A DNA stretch of 64,000 nt from Solea solea (taxonomy: Eukaryota > Chordata > Actinopteri > Pleuronectiformes > Soleidae): contig NC_081143.1 of assembly GCF_958295425.1 (NCBI RefSeq), positions 12,900,094 to 12,964,093 of the forward strand, written 5' to 3'. The position numbers and the translations under genes are program-made. The notes under the pieces are model-generated. The model saw only the letters and a program-made list of their open reading frames with translations. It had not been told where the DNA came from and searched no databases. Positions 25,660 through 37,815 of the stretch are shown one piece after another; the stretch's first letter is position 1, and every line of letters begins with the position of its first letter.

Positions 25660-25733
25660 TGGCCCGTACGGGGATCGAACCCGCGACCTTGGCGTTATTA
25701 GCACCACGCTCTAACCAACTGAGCTAACCGGCC
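25660..25733 (-). tRNA. tRNA-Ile (anticodon AAT)
   Basis: The minus strand gives a 74-nt tRNA including discriminator A. The acceptor is GGCCGGT...ACGGGCC. The D arm contains TTAGCTCAGTTGGTTAGAGC. The anticodon arm GTGGTGCTAATAACGCC has AAT. The T arm is GCGGGTTCGATCCCCGT. It matches the canonical vertebrate tRNA-Ile(AAT). A T5 run on the minus strand (complement of 25650-25655) follows the 3' end as pol III terminator. No intron is present. Confidence 0.96.
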
Positions 25734-26718
25734 ATACAGATCTGTGGAAAAAATAGACATTATGATAGCACGTGATGTTTGTTGTTGTAATTGTTATTTT
25801 TGGTTTAAGAACGTACATTCAACAGGCTTCGGTAAAAAAAATACAGTAAATAGCTTTACAGTAAGATATTAATTGACTAATTATAATACACACAAGCTAA
25901 CTTTTCTAAGTACATTTGCTGAGAAAATGTGTCAAGTCTAAGTATTGCATTCACTTATACTCACACTTACTTTTTATAAATCATTGTCTTTATTACATAT
26001 GCAGACACAGCAGAGCTGAAGTATAGGCCTACTTTACAGTGAATACTGGTACTCTTACCCTAACCTTAACCACCACAACTAAGTGCTTAACTCTGACCCT
26101 AACCCTCTTAGTTCTATCCCTAACACTAAAAACAGGTCTCAATCCTCCTACTAAAGACGTGTACACACACGCACACACGCAGAGACCGCTCTTACAAATT
26201 TTATTGCTCATACTTTTAAACCCATTTGCAATATAAACTAAAGCCCGTCAGAGGACCACAGCCCACACTTCCATTGGCAAATCACATTTCAGATGCCCAT
26301 CACAATGTATAACCTTATTTAAAAAGTATATAAAAATCTAGTATGCAAACTAAGTATTCATTAAATATATGTAAATGAGAAAGGTAAAGAAGTAGGTCGA
26401 TGCATATACACTGGAAAATGTTCAAGTAAAGTACAAGTAGGCTAGTGTTTGAGCAAAGTGACCCTTCCTGTAACTCACCATGTCTAATTATTTAAATACA
26501 TGCAAGTCCCCAACACCCATGGTCATATTAAATGTTTATTATTATCAAAACAAAGTGAATACTAGGCTAAATAATACATCATCATCATCATCACACATAC
26601 AGTAATACCAAGAATCAATATTCAGAGGTGACAGGCAGGAGCAAAGTGTCATCGTCCTGAGTTCTAATAGTGTTATAGTTCATAGTGGGAAAACTAAAGT
26701 GTAATAAAGAGCATGTGA
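25734..26718. other. No gene recognised; telomere-like and ATC repeats
   Basis: AT-rich intergenic DNA. It includes a degenerate telomere-like block (see 26042-26130), an (ATC)n run at about 26578-26592 and probably the 3' UTR of the minus-strand SCPP gene on the right. Confidence 0.55.
26042..26130. repeat. Degenerate telomere-like repeat
   Basis: Several CCCTAAC/CCTTAACC-type words occur close together (ACCCTAACCTTAACC, GACCCTAACCCT, TCCCTAACAC), separated by divergent text. It may be an old interstitial telomeric tract or just a C/T-poor simple repeat. Confidence 0.45.
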
Positions 26719-28823
26719 TCATCTCCTTAGACTCAGCTCCCTCTCGTCGTCATCTGGCACCATCAGATTGTCCAGAGCATGGTGGCCATCATCTCCTATA
26801 TCCTGGAAAACGTACTCTTCACTTTCACAGCTCTGAGTGCCATTCACACAGTCCTTGGTTGTGATGTGTTCCACCTCTGCACTGTCACTGGCATCGCTGT
26901 CCTCTGTGCTCTTGCTGGTGTCACTGCTGTCGCTGGTGTCACTGCTCTCACTGCTCTCACTGCTGGTGCTGTCTTTGCTGTCACTGGGCGCAGCGGTAGC
27001 ACCAGTCGTTTCACTGCTGGAGCTCTCGCTGCTGTCACTGGGGGCAGCGGTAGCACCAGTCGTTTCACTGCTGGAGCTCTCGCTGCTGTCACTGGGGGCA
27101 GCGGTAGCAACCGTGATTTCCGCGCTCTCGCTGGTGGTATCACTGCTGTCGCTGGTGCTCTCCTCCAGAGGCAGGATGATCCTCTGTTTGAAAGCTTTCT
27201 TGTGAGTGGACTGTTTGTCCGTCAGATGCTCTGTTTGACCCTTGACCTCGGTGCTGCTGTTGTCCTCTGCGCTCAGGTCGTTGGTGACACCTGCGAAGGC
27301 TTGAACCCAGCTCTGCTGCGGACAGTAAACAGAACATGGTGTTAATCTCAGCTGAAAGCGTGCGTTTTCGAGCAAGTGGATGTTCAACATATTCTTCTCA
27401 CCTTCCGAACGTTCTCCTCACTGCCCATGCTGTCGTCTCTGGTTTCATCGACAGAGTTAATCTGTGGAAATACAATTATAGAATATGAGTTAAAGGTCCA
27501 ATGTGAAAGATTTAGGTAATTATGAATGAATATATAAATTGTTGTCTTCACAACAGCAGAATGAGCCCTTTATAGTTACATCAGGAGCGGGTCCTGTCTA
27601 TGGAGGTTGCTATGTTGGACTATTGGCAATAAACTAGGTATAAAATATCTTATCATCTTACCCCATCATCCTCATCTGACTGGCTCTTACTCTCCTCAGA
27701 AGTCTGTATTTTTTTTTTTTAGAAATGACACATAATACATGGTAATGAGACAATTGTTAAAAGATGATACATTTGAAATCATGAACATTAGAACAGTAGA
27801 ACCCACCTTGTCCTCGGATGTAGATTCTAGCGATTCTGACGATTCTGAACTCTGGAAAAAACAAAGAATAATGTCAGACACATTTTTTCGTGAGGAGCCT
27901 TGCAGAATATAGAAACGCCTGAATGACTCACTTGATTTGAGGAGTTTTCTTCAGAGCTCTGCAACATAAAGAGCGACAGTGTTTAGAAGAGGCTCAGCAA
28001 TCACACGTGATGCTCAAACTTTGCACAAGAAAAATAATCATTACTGAAGTAAATGTGTACAGTACCTGAATCTCTGAGGTGCTATTTTCAGATGATTGGG
28101 AAATAGACAAACTTTCAGTCTGGGGAGATAAAAACAAAGTAAGCAGACAACATGGTGGATTTAATTATACCCTTTAACTAAAGTATCAACAATCATCACA
28201 TTCATTTCAGACCCATGTTTGTCAGCCATCGCCCGGATAAACGACTGCAATAATTGAGTGCAGACAGACAGACAACAATAGTCTCTGAAATGGGTTTGGT
28301 GAACCTTTGTGCAAGAGCGCCTGTTGCTAGTTTTTCTGTCTGTCAGTCTCGGTCAGAGCAACTGATTAATGTGTAAAATAAGAGTCCCGTGAGATAAGGT
28401 TTGAATCTGGAATAGCACTCACCGAGTTTGCGTCAAGATCGCTTGATTCCAAAAGGAAATTGTATGAAATCTGCAGAGAGAGAGAGAGAAAAAATACATA
28501 CGTAAATATGCTGGAAACAAATATTTAAGGTGATCAAAAATAGATTTGTAGGTGTTCTTCACAAAGGAGACTTGTTGTTCTCTTCGTTTCTGTTTTTGAG
28601 CATTAGTGTTTCAATTAAATGCAAAGAAAATGTATAAGAATATCAACACAGAGCCACTTACAACGTTTTTGTTTTCTTTTATAATAATAATAATAATAAT
28701 AAGACAAGAATACGAGATTATGAGATTAGAAAAATGCTTCCAAGTTATTCTGACCACTCTCTTACTTACTGGGTTGGCAAAAACTGCTCCAATGAGACAA
28801 AATGTTATGATGGTAATCTCCAT
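26719..28823 (-). CDS. Acidic SCPP (spp1-like secreted phosphoprotein)
   Basis: Minus-strand coding exons: 28823-28770, 28470-28423, 28119-28066, 27958-27932, 27851-27807, 27703-27662, 27461-27402 and 27315-26719. All introns are phase 0 and the product is 308 aa. Exon 1 is a signal peptide (MEITIITFCLIGAVFANP) close in pattern to osteopontin's. The short exons are Ser/Glu-rich with SxE and SSEE motifs expected to be phosphorylated by FAM20C. The last exon holds a lysine patch (THKKAFKQR), an 18-residue repeat (SDSSESSSSETTGATAAP), an SD/SE/DTS-rich run and a tail with two Cys, an NGT glycosylation site and DDDERELSLRR. Family role: extracellular calcium and hydroxyapatite binding in bone, teeth or scales. 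No RGD integrin motif is visible. Being next to sparcl1 fits spp1, but scpp1 or a dsp/starmaker-like gene cannot be excluded, so no symbol is given. A non-coding first exon ends at 28993. Confidence 0.85.
26985..27115 (-). repeat. 54-bp coding tandem repeat in acidic SCPP
   Basis: About two and a half copies of a 54-bp unit (18 residues, SDSSESSSSETTGATAAP) lie in the last exon. Adjacent copies are nearly identical. Copy-number variation would keep the frame. Confidence 0.85.
27493..27640. mobile_element. Truncated MITE-like fish repeat in intron 6
   Basis: The text GGTCCAATGTGAAAGATTTA, then CAGAATGAGCCCTTTATAGT, ACATCAGGAGCGGGTCCTGT and GGAGGTTGCTATGTTG matches a short repeat very common in percomorph genomes. 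The right half appears missing. Confidence 0.5.
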
Positions 28824-28992
28824 TGTTCTTGCACGTGAACTGCAAATGTGACAAGAAAAAAACATGGTAAACTTCCAAACCATATGCAAAACTAGAAAAA
28901 GGATAAAAAAGTTTGGGCATTTGGAAATATGAGCAGGAAATTGTAAAAAAAAATAAATAAATGCAATGATCAGTCAATAAATGACTAATTAC

Positions 28993-29145
28993 CTTTTTTG
29001 TCCTTTAGAATCAGACGGTGGAGGTAAATCGTCTTTCAGAAGCAAACAGGAGAACCCAGTGTCTATTCTGAGCCACGAATGGATGCTGGTACTTGAGGCA
29101 GTAAAAGCTCAATGTGTGGATTTGCTGTAGAACCTTTGTATATAA
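28993..29145 (-). promoter_or_regulatory. Promoter and non-coding exon 1 of acidic SCPP
   Basis: On the minus strand TTATATAC (TATA core 29139-29144) lies ~30 bp before a likely start near 29112. The first exon would run to 28993, where AAAAAAG|GTAATT is a donor. Exon 2 begins at 28839 after TTTGCAG, 16 nt before the ATG. A TATA box plus an untranslated first exon is the standard SCPP arrangement. Confidence 0.65.
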
Positions 29146-29193
29146 GCATCCTCAGTTAAGATGATTGCATCACTTCCTGTCGGATGTCTCCCT

Positions 29194-29300
29194 CTCTCTC
29201 TCTCTTATTTTCTCTCTCTCTCTCTCTCACTTGTCGACACGCAAAGGTGTGTTTGTTCCGGAGAGCGAGCTCAAAACAACACACACACACACACACACAC
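29194..29300. repeat. (CT)n and (AC)n microsatellites
   Basis: CT-rich run at about 29194-29230 and AC run at about 29278-29300, just upstream of the acidic SCPP promoter. Confidence 0.85.
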
Positions 29301-29309
29301 GTACACATA

Positions 29310-31195
29310 CAGAGCTGTTTCATTCTGTCACTACATTTTGTTCGCCCCCTCTCATATACTCGGTGAAATATAGTTCAGCATATGAAACCATAGGGTTTGT
29401 GGCCTGCTGAAAAAACAAACTCACCCACTCAGAGTGGAAAGGAGGGCCAGACAGGGACATACTTGTTTCCGGTGAAATAAATGTTTTTATTTTTACCATT
29501 TAGTCAGCCAATGGTCACAAATGTTATGATTGATTAGTAATAAATGATGCCGCGTGTGACACGTAGTGCCTTCCTCAAGGATAGATTCAAAACATGTCAC
29601 AAATAAAGTTAAACTGATGACCTAACGTGAGATATTCATATATTTCATTAGATCAAGGTTTAATACCCTAATGATACATTTAATCAAAAACAAAACAAAT
29701 TTAAAAAAAAAACAAATTTTGTTTTACAACATCCTCACTGTTATGTGATCATCAGAATATGACTTGTTCTTGGAAACAGGATAGAAAGCCTAAATAAAGC
29801 CTTCTATATTTCCTCCCCGGCGCTCATTGTTGCTTCCTGGAAATCCTTATATGGCTAGGTCAAAAATAAAATGACAGAATTCCTTGTTTAACCTCACTTT
29901 GGATTTCAACCATGCAAAAGAAACATGTAATTAGACTGGATGTTCAGCAGTCTGGAGCTGTTCGCCAAAACCACAGCTACCATTCGTTGTAAGATCCCAC
30001 TTTAGTAAGGGGAGGAGTGAGGAGACGAGGAGACGAGGACTGGGGCTTGTTTAGGCAAACACTCAGCAATGTCCTCACATTCACCCTATAAGGTTACTTC
30101 AGTTGTTATAAGAAATGAACTCCCTCGATATTTACACCTAGACGGCTGGTAATAGAGCAGCAGGTCTTAAATGGGATCCTCAGGCGCCAGTGTTTTTCAG
30201 ATTTATGTCTATCTGAGCCACAGCTGGGCCAGTTGTTGAAAAACAAACAATGTGAGACAAACAACAGCAGGACTGTGACACTTAAACATCCAAGTGTGTA
30301 ACATTTCAGAGGTTATTGGCAGAAATTGTCTGTCATCAAAGGTGGACTGAAAAGCTTGAAACTAAATTTGTTTTGTCATTTTGAGTTCTAAATGGAGGGT
30401 ATTCCAAGCAGAAGGGGGCAAAGCCAATCTCCTCAGTTCAGTCCAAACACGTGGAGCAGTCAAATGAAAGATGTCACTGGAGCGTAAGGTGCAGTGGCTT
30501 GTGATTCTGGAGAGAACTAAAGTCAGGCCGTGTTGTGCACACTCAACAAAGGCCAGCTACATCCCAGATATAGCTCACAGTGGTGTGTGAGGCGACTACA
30601 GCCAGTTACCAAATGCAAGACACAGTGATAGACAGCATCCAAAGCCTGGAGACATTTGGCAGAAGCACTCACAAACAGGATGTCGCCTATACAGTAATCA
30701 GAAGGTTGTTTAGCCTTAGTATAAGCATGTATTTTAGGCAGACATTATCTTTCACTGCCTTGTACAGCAGCCCAAATGGACAAACCAGTCAGAGTGTGCA
30801 TTTTCACACAAAAGCTCACAATACGCTAACAAAAAAACCCCCCAGAATTCATTAATTGTCACAAAAAGTATTTGAAAATGTTTTGAGAGTGGCAGGCAGA
30901 TGAGGATGACTGGTGCTGATAATGACCGGGCACCAAGAGGGCTAAGTAACCATTTAAATCTTCCACAAAAACAAAACACAACATTTGTAGCAGAGCCAAA
31001 CGCAAACAGTCAAACAGGCACCGGAAAACAACTGAACAGCTGGGCTTTTTATAGTGAGGAGACCAGGTGGCAACGATGAGATGATTGCATGCAGGTGTGT
31101 CAATCAGGTGGTGAGGAGCCACGCCCACTCTCACAGCTGAACGGTCTGACAAAAAAAGGAGCAGAGAATAGATAGATAAAAGTAAGTGAGTAATG
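29310..31195. other. No gene recognised
   Basis: Intergenic DNA between the divergent acidic SCPP gene and sparcl1. The stretch about 30390-30640 (GGGTATTCCAAGCAGAAGGG, AAACACGTGGAGCAGTCAAA) looks like decayed LINE sequence on the minus strand. No open frame of interest. Confidence 0.5.
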
Positions 31196-31862
31196 TAAGT
31201 TAGTAACTAAGTGAGTATTTCATTTATATAGCACCTTTCACAGATAGTAAATCATAAATCAAAGTGCTTCACAATAAAAATATAATGCAACAATAAAAAC
31301 AACAAAAGCACTAAACATAATACACTACACAAAACATAAACACAGACAATCATTTAAAACCATCTTTCAACTAAAAGCTTGTTTATAAAGCCAGGTTTTC
31401 AGCTGCTTTTTAAAAGAGTGGCCATGTTACATAGCACAATGTAAGTGATAAAAGCATTCCAACTACCTGGAAAGAACGGTCTCCTGTAGTTTTGGGGAAC
31501 CACTAATAGCCTCTGATCTGCGTCCTGGGGAGTAAAGGTGCAGCAGATCAGCAATGTATGAAGGAACCTGACCTTTGAACGCTGACTTTAAAATGTATTC
31601 TAAAATGAACTGGTAACCAGGGAAGGGACGCTAAAATAGGGGAGATATGTGCTCTTTTATTGCAATAGTCGAGGCGAGATGAGATAAAAGCATGTAGGAT
31701 CATTTCTAATTCAGCATTCGACACAAAAGATCTGAGTTTGGAAATGTTATGCAGGTGAAAACAACGGTGTAGTAGAATAGTAGAATAGGGCAGGAGCAGG
31801 GAGAAACTGCACAATCCTGACAAATAAGTAATAGAAGAAATATAAAATGACACAACACACAT
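31196..31862 (-). mobile_element. LINE reverse-transcriptase relic (L2/CR1/Rex1 type)
   Basis: The left part has ATTTATATAGCACCTTTCAC and AAAGTGCTTCACAATAAAAA, a hallmark 3' text of fish LINEs in reverse. The minus-strand frame to the right reads AFISSRLDYCNKRAHISPIL and LPWLPVHFRIHFKV, the conserved C-terminal block of this RT class. Frames are broken and the element is truncated at its 5' end. Confidence 0.75.
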
Positions 31863-32284
31863 TTCAGAAGGGTTCTCATATTTTATGAATCTTACTGGCT
31901 TTTATAAAAAGTATTGCCTAATAGCTGCTGCTGACAAATATTAAATATGTTGGTACTCATGGTGTCTCTCGCCACTCAGATTTTGACAGTAGCTTCAGAA
32001 ACACACACTTGTAACAGAGGGACATCTAGTGGCCTAAACAATGCACGTCATTTCACACAATAGTTTGAATATATTCTGTGGTACACAAACTGTTTTTTTT
32101 ATACACTTGTATTAAGTACAAAAAAGTAAAAACAAAAAGGAAACTTTCAGAATATGGATATCTTTTTTCAAAAATGCACATTTTTTATAACAAGTTTTTT
32201 TCCCCGAGCATCATTAGATGTGCAGGGCGGGATGTCTTTCTCTGGCATTCCCTCTGTCGCCTAAAGACCCTCCCAAAGGGGGGA

Positions 32285-32440
32285 TTGGTAGGCAGAGTGT
32301 GTGTTTGTGTGTGTGTGTGTGTGTGTGGACAGTGTTCGCTCTGTCTTATTACAAAAGGGCATCTTCACAGGTTCAACACAGGCACATATACGGGGAGTTT
32401 GCGCTGGATTTTACGTTCCCTGGCATCCTTCAAGCCTCAG
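32285..32440 (+). promoter_or_regulatory. Candidate sparcl1 promoter and first exon
   Basis: A locally GC-richer patch contains a (GT)n run (32297-32328), a TATA-like TTACAAAAGG (about 32349) and a stretch ending CAAGCCTCAG followed by GTAAAATC, a good donor at 32441. The sparcl1 coding exon 33613 begins after an acceptor (GTTTCAG at 33604-33610) with only 2 nt of leader, so an upstream non-coding exon is needed, and this is the best candidate seen. Confidence 0.35.
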
Positions 32441-33610
32441 GTAAAATCCTATACTGGATATAATGGAGCTCTTTCATTGTGACAACATTCAACTTGTTTT
32501 ATGGTATATGCAGTGATTCATTGCTTGATTCATTGCTTGCCTTGATGCCTCAATTATATACCACGCGATAGTGACTTTACTACAGTGTACACATATACTG
32601 TCTTTATGTAGCACAGACAAACTGAGATTTTGGTTTTTAAAGACTGTTAGAGACTTTTTTTTAAAAAAAATCTGAGAAATATGGTCTACATGTTCTAGAT
32701 TGTATTGAAAAGTGTGTTAGAAATTAAGTCAATATGTGTCCATCGCACTGTTGCACTCATTGTTTTTTTTGATTTTTTAAATAAAATATTAAACTATTTA
32801 TTGCTTTCAGGGGCTTTTCAGAAACAGGCTCCTCCTACCTGCGCCTAACTGGGCAGAGCCAGGGAGCTATTGTTTTCCCTGGACGGTCCAGTGATGTCTG
32901 TTTTGTTTCCATCTAGAGAGACAAAATGTTTGTGGACTTAGTCAACTTTTTCCAGTCTGGTAGCTTCTGATGTTTACTTTAGGTCTGAATGTGGCCCTTT
33001 GAGAGAGATAGAGGTGCATCTTAGAGGCCTGTTGCCGTTGACAACTGTGGAGAATGATCCCACAGCTCTTTTAGCCATGAATGTGTTGGCAGCATACAGG
33101 TGCACTTATCTGTTTTCATCTTTGACAGATTGACCAAGTTTAAAGTTAGATAATAGTTAATTTACATCTGCAGGATGTAAATTAAGGACAGAATAGAACA
33201 TAACATAATACATAAGAATAAATAAGGAAACTAATAGACAGGTAGACAAATAACAATTAAGACAAAATTACAACGGCCTATCACATTATAAATACTCAGG
33301 CCTATACAAAACAGTGGATATAAATAGCCAGCTAAACTACATAGCAGCAACAAAAAAAAAAAGAATTACAATAAATAAAAATAGTAGTTTGGCCTGAAAC
33401 ACATTGATAAAGTTACATTTCATTGTGGTTACATGTTTGTGTGGATTTTAACCGAAGCTAAGTTGTGTATTGATTGCTTATAGTGTGCTTTTTATGCTAT
33501 TTGTTGACTAAGTTTTTTTTTTATTAACGGCACAGTGCTTCACAATAAATCAATATAAAACACATGTAATATGTTTTTTTTAATTTTTGTAACTAATTCC
33601 AATGTTTCAG
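32441..33610. other. Probable sparcl1 intron 1
   Basis: AT-rich DNA with A and T homopolymers. A slightly GC-richer patch at about 32818-32900 (CAGAAACAGGCTCCTCCTAC) could be an alternative first exon. No coding frame seen. Confidence 0.4.
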
Positions 33611-33612
33611 GA

Positions 33613-36600
33613 ATGAAGGCCTGCTTAGTTTTCACCTGTTTACTGACAGCCACATTTGTCCTGTCTGTGAGTAGCAAAGTTACTTTTTTCTCAACAATTA
33701 CATTTTTGACTTTTTGACTTTCATTCAGTGAACTAAATGTAATCCCCATATTATGTCCAGCTTGAAAGTAAACATCATGGAAAACATCATGGGTTGCACA
33801 AGAATTCACACAAAATCAAGGAAAAGGTAACATGTGACTCAAAATTGTTTGGAAATGTTTTTTTTAAAATCAGATTATTTCTTAGTGTAACTTAATATTT
33901 TTTCCCTCGTCCTGGTTAAGGAGGTCATGACAGAGGAGGCCGACCAACCACAGGTCCCCAAGAACAAGGATCAGGACGATATGCAGCTGAACTCCGAACG
34001 CAATGCTGATACGAACAAGGACGGAGAGTTTCAGGCTACAGACGACAGAGATACAAATATTGCTGTTCTGTTGAATGAGGAAGAGCTGATAGACCTTTTG
34101 AAGAAAGGTGCAACAGAGGAAGAGGTGGAACAAAAAGAGCTAGAGGTGGACAAAGACAAGGATACACCTGCTGAGGTGGTGGAGGAAGCTGAAGGTGAAG
34201 AGAAGAAGGAAGATGGTCAATTAGAAACTGGGGAGGTTGGGACAGATAAGAGGGAGGTGAAGGAAGACAGCGTGAAAGATGAAGTTCATGGGGAGGTGGA
34301 GAACATGTCCAAGAAGAACCAGAAGGAGGAACCTGTGAGCAAAATGGCTGACAGAGATGAGCTAGTGGCACTGTTAGGCGAAACAGAAGGCAGCACAGAA
34401 TCAGATCTACCAGTAAATCTTGACTATGCTGCTGATAGTGGCATCATACAACCTCCGCAAAAAATATCAGCCAAAATAAAACCCCACGCTAACTATGCCC
34501 AGCCTTCCTCTAAAGATGTTACTGAGAAAGAACAGCTCGCCGTTGATGAGGACTATGAACACGACATGCAAAACACTGAAGCGGCAATGAGTGAGGAGGT
34601 GTCTGATCTAGACAAACTGGAAGTGCTCAAAAATGCCCAAGATTTACAAGCTAAAGTCAAAGAAATCAGTGAAAACGTGAAGCCTCAGGAGAAGAAGAGG
34701 AGTAGGGAGCTTGATTCAGGCTCCCGGGTGGCTGGAAAGGAAGAGGAGGAGAGAAGTAAGGATGACGATGTAAGCCACACCAAGAAAAAGACAAGGAAGC
34801 AGAAGAAGAACCAGAGGGCAAGGAAGCACACGCCACAGAGCGAGGAAGCACAAACTGAACTGAGCCAACGAGATCATCACGAGTCAGAGATCAGCAGCAG
34901 CAGCAGCAGTGACAATACAGTGCACAAAGCCAAGAGGAGAGGGGCAGGAAAATGGGTAAACTATACATAATGTGTACATTCAACTCACTGTAATACGCCA
35001 TACACGAGCAGGCTTGTTGGAGACTAAACAACAGGTTGATGTAGATTAGATATAGGGCTCATAGGAATCATAGGTGGTCAGAAATATGGAAGGCAGATGG
35101 GGATCTGTCAGGTGTGTAAAATGATAAAATAAAATTACGCATGTTGTGTTTAAAGCTTGTTTCCAGTGCCATGAAGTTGCAAGTGATGACACAAATAGGT
35201 AGATGCCTGTAGCTGCACCCTAATTTTCCCCCATTTTTATCTTCAGAGTCCTTTGGTGGGAATGAATCCAGTGCAGATAAGAGCTACAATGGATCTCTAC
35301 CCTAGCTCCAGACCCTCTCTCAGCAGAGGCGTCCATCGGCCAGACGCCACTGCTGGTTGGTTAATTCAGCAGCCACAACACTCACCATTCAGCATATACT
35401 GACCCCTGCACTAAGGGAATCTGCTGACTGCACGATTTACTAAAACTTTCACATGAATAATGCCGCCGTGTTTCATGGTCACTACCAAAACACAGCTCAG
35501 CGGGCTTAAGGAGTGAATACGAGAGATGCCGTTGAACTCAGTCACTGAGCAGACTCAAATTGCAGTGGAATGTGGGGGATGTGCGGGGCGCTCAAAAGCT
35601 CAGTGGTGTCAAGTCATTGCATAGAATTAAATATCAAGAAATGCTTTATAAGAAAAGAACAACAAGTAATAATAAATGTACTTCATTTTTCACCAAATGC
35701 ACCTGAAATCCTTTCAGTTTTAAAAGGAACAGGTCAGAAGAACGTGTGTTCACCTCATACAGTGTAACAAAGGCAGAAATCATTGTCATCAGAGGAGTCA
35801 CTGTGGAATCACTGAAGGGTCAAGTAATGGGTGTCAAATACCATTCTTTTATTGCAGCGTTTTGTCTTTTTTGCCCCCAGGTCCATGTGACAGTTTCCGC
35901 TGCAAACGTGGAAAGACATGTAAACTGGACGCAGACAATAAGCCAGGCTGTTTCTGTCAGGAGCCGTCTCAGTGTCCTCCCAGTGTGAACGAGTTTGATC
36001 ATGTGAGTATGCGTCACAAGCTGACGGGGAAACACTGGAGTGTTCAGCCACTGTTTGCATGTGATTGTCATGTTCGTGCCCCATTTAGGTTTGTGGAACA
36101 GACAACAAAACATACCATACATCTTGTGAACTCTTTGCCACTAAATGCAACCTGGAGGGCACAAAGAGGGGCCCCAAACTTCACCTGGACTACACTGGGC
36201 CATGCAAATGTGAGAATGAGTCCCTGTGTAGTGTGTGGGAGACATCGATGTAGTGCAGTGCAAGAAAACAACCATTCGACCCTGTCTCTTTTGTCTCAGT
36301 AATACCTGCGTGCGTGGACAATGAGCTGGTCCAGTTTCCTTTGCGGATGAGAGACTGGCTGAAAAATGTGCTGCTGCAGCTCTACGAGCTTGACACCACG
36401 TCCCCTGGCTTTCTCACTCCTAAACAACATTTTAGGGTAAGATGCAGTAAATGAATTGGTCCAATTGGGATCTAATTTCCCTGAAAATTACAAAGCACTT
36501 TAGACAAAAACAAGCAATTGTTTTGGTTCATAATGAAACAGTATTGTTCTGTTTTGTGCAGGTGAGGAAACTCTTTGAGAGCGAGCGGCGACTTCATGCT

Positions 36601-37815
36601 GGGGATTACTCTGTGGAGCTTCTTGCGCAGGACTTTGAGAAGAACTACAACTTGTACATTTATCCAGTACACTGGCAGTTTGCCCAACTGGACCAGCACC
36701 CTTCTGACAGGTTGCTGTTCTTCTTGTGTTTTTTTTTTTATTATTGTACTATTACATTTAAATGGTGAGACACATTTAAAGTTACAAAGTAAAATGTATA
36801 TTAGATAAAACAATAAATTACTTTTCTTTGTCTAATTATTGAATTGACTGTTATGGAAAATAACATTTTCCATCTCTTTACATCTTTGATCACATACACA
36901 TTCCTGTAGCTTCATACTAGGCCATTCACCTTTGACCTACACACTTGTAGCTCTTCCACGATATCTTTCTCCCTAACATATTTACACCCTTTAGTCTAAA
37001 CACCTAGCAAGCTTAGTTATTCCCACACAAAGCAGACCGTGAGACCCAAGGTCGTTCTCACCACCCTTAGGGCGCAAACACCTACTATACACAGATATCC
37101 TCTTGTTTGTAACAGGGGTCAAATGTACCAGTGAATGTCGGCTACAAGAAAGAAGTCAGATTGTGAGTTAAGCTTCACTGCCCATTTGGTGAGGTGATGG
37201 ACGTCAGTAGTAATTTTTAGTCAGATGTGTAGCGTTGTCAGGTGTCAATCATATTTAATTCCACTTTTTTTAACATAACTAATAAATAATGTGACTTTTT
37301 AGTGCCCTCTAAATCTTTTATACCAAAAAGCAATTATTAATTGTTCAGTATTTGCCAAATAATTATAACATTTTAAAAGACTAAATATAGGATACATTTA
37401 ATGATATCACCAGACAAGATTATTCTGATGATTAAAGTCACGATAAAGTCCATTTCCAAACCTTTATTAATGATACTCACTGACCCAAATGATCACAGCG
37501 ACGGCACTTTGTTCCATTCTCTGCAGATTCTTGTCCCACTCAGAGCTGGCCCCGCTCCGGGTCCCTCTGGTGCCGATGGAGCACTGCACCTCCCGCTTCT
37601 TCCAGGAGTGTGACACTGACAAGGACAAGCAGGTGTCCTTTGAGGAATGGATCTCCTGCTTTGGCATCAGAAATGGTGAGAGTAGCAGCAGCATGCTGTC
37701 AACTGAAACATGCACGGAAACTGTACCTCAAAAATGTGACAGAAATGAGTTAACCATAATCATAAATGCAATCTTTTTTTCCACAGAGGATATGGATGTC
37801 AACCTGATTTTCTGA
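33613..37815 (+). CDS. sparcl1: SPARC-like protein 1 (hevin)
   Basis: Ten coding exons: 33613-33666, 33761-33826, 33921-34955, 35247-35355, 35881-36002, 36089-36209, 36300-36436, 36562-36710, 37527-37675 and 37787-37815. Total 656 aa. Signal peptide [18 protein letters not shown] is followed by a His-rich stretch. A large acidic exon (345 codons, Glu/Lys/Asp-rich) is typical of hevin and variable between species. Then come the follistatin-like domain ([24 protein letters not shown]) and the EC domain ([28 protein letters not shown]). The EC domain contains a canonical EF-hand ([12 protein letters not shown]). The protein ends EDMDVNLIF. Family role: secreted collagen- and calcium-binding matricellular glycoprotein. 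SPARCL1 is the accepted ancestor of SCPP genes and normally sits beside them, as here. The donor after exon 4 (CTG|GTTGGT) is weak; ignoring it gives a short read-through to a stop at 35401. A polyadenylation signal follows at about 37872. Confidence 0.95.

Noticed and set aside
26779..27345. 188-codon plus-strand open frame (Ala/Val/Thr-rich)
   Set aside because: It is antisense to the Ser/Asp-rich last exon of the acidic SCPP; codon periodicity of that exon leaves the opposite strand open. No splice or promoter support.
33882..34371. Minus-strand open frames in the large sparcl1 exon
   Set aside because: Antisense shadows of the acidic coding exon.
36451..36768. Longer frame around sparcl1 exon 8
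   Set aside because: It includes intron on both sides; the true exon is 36562-36710 by splice sites and EC-domain similarity.
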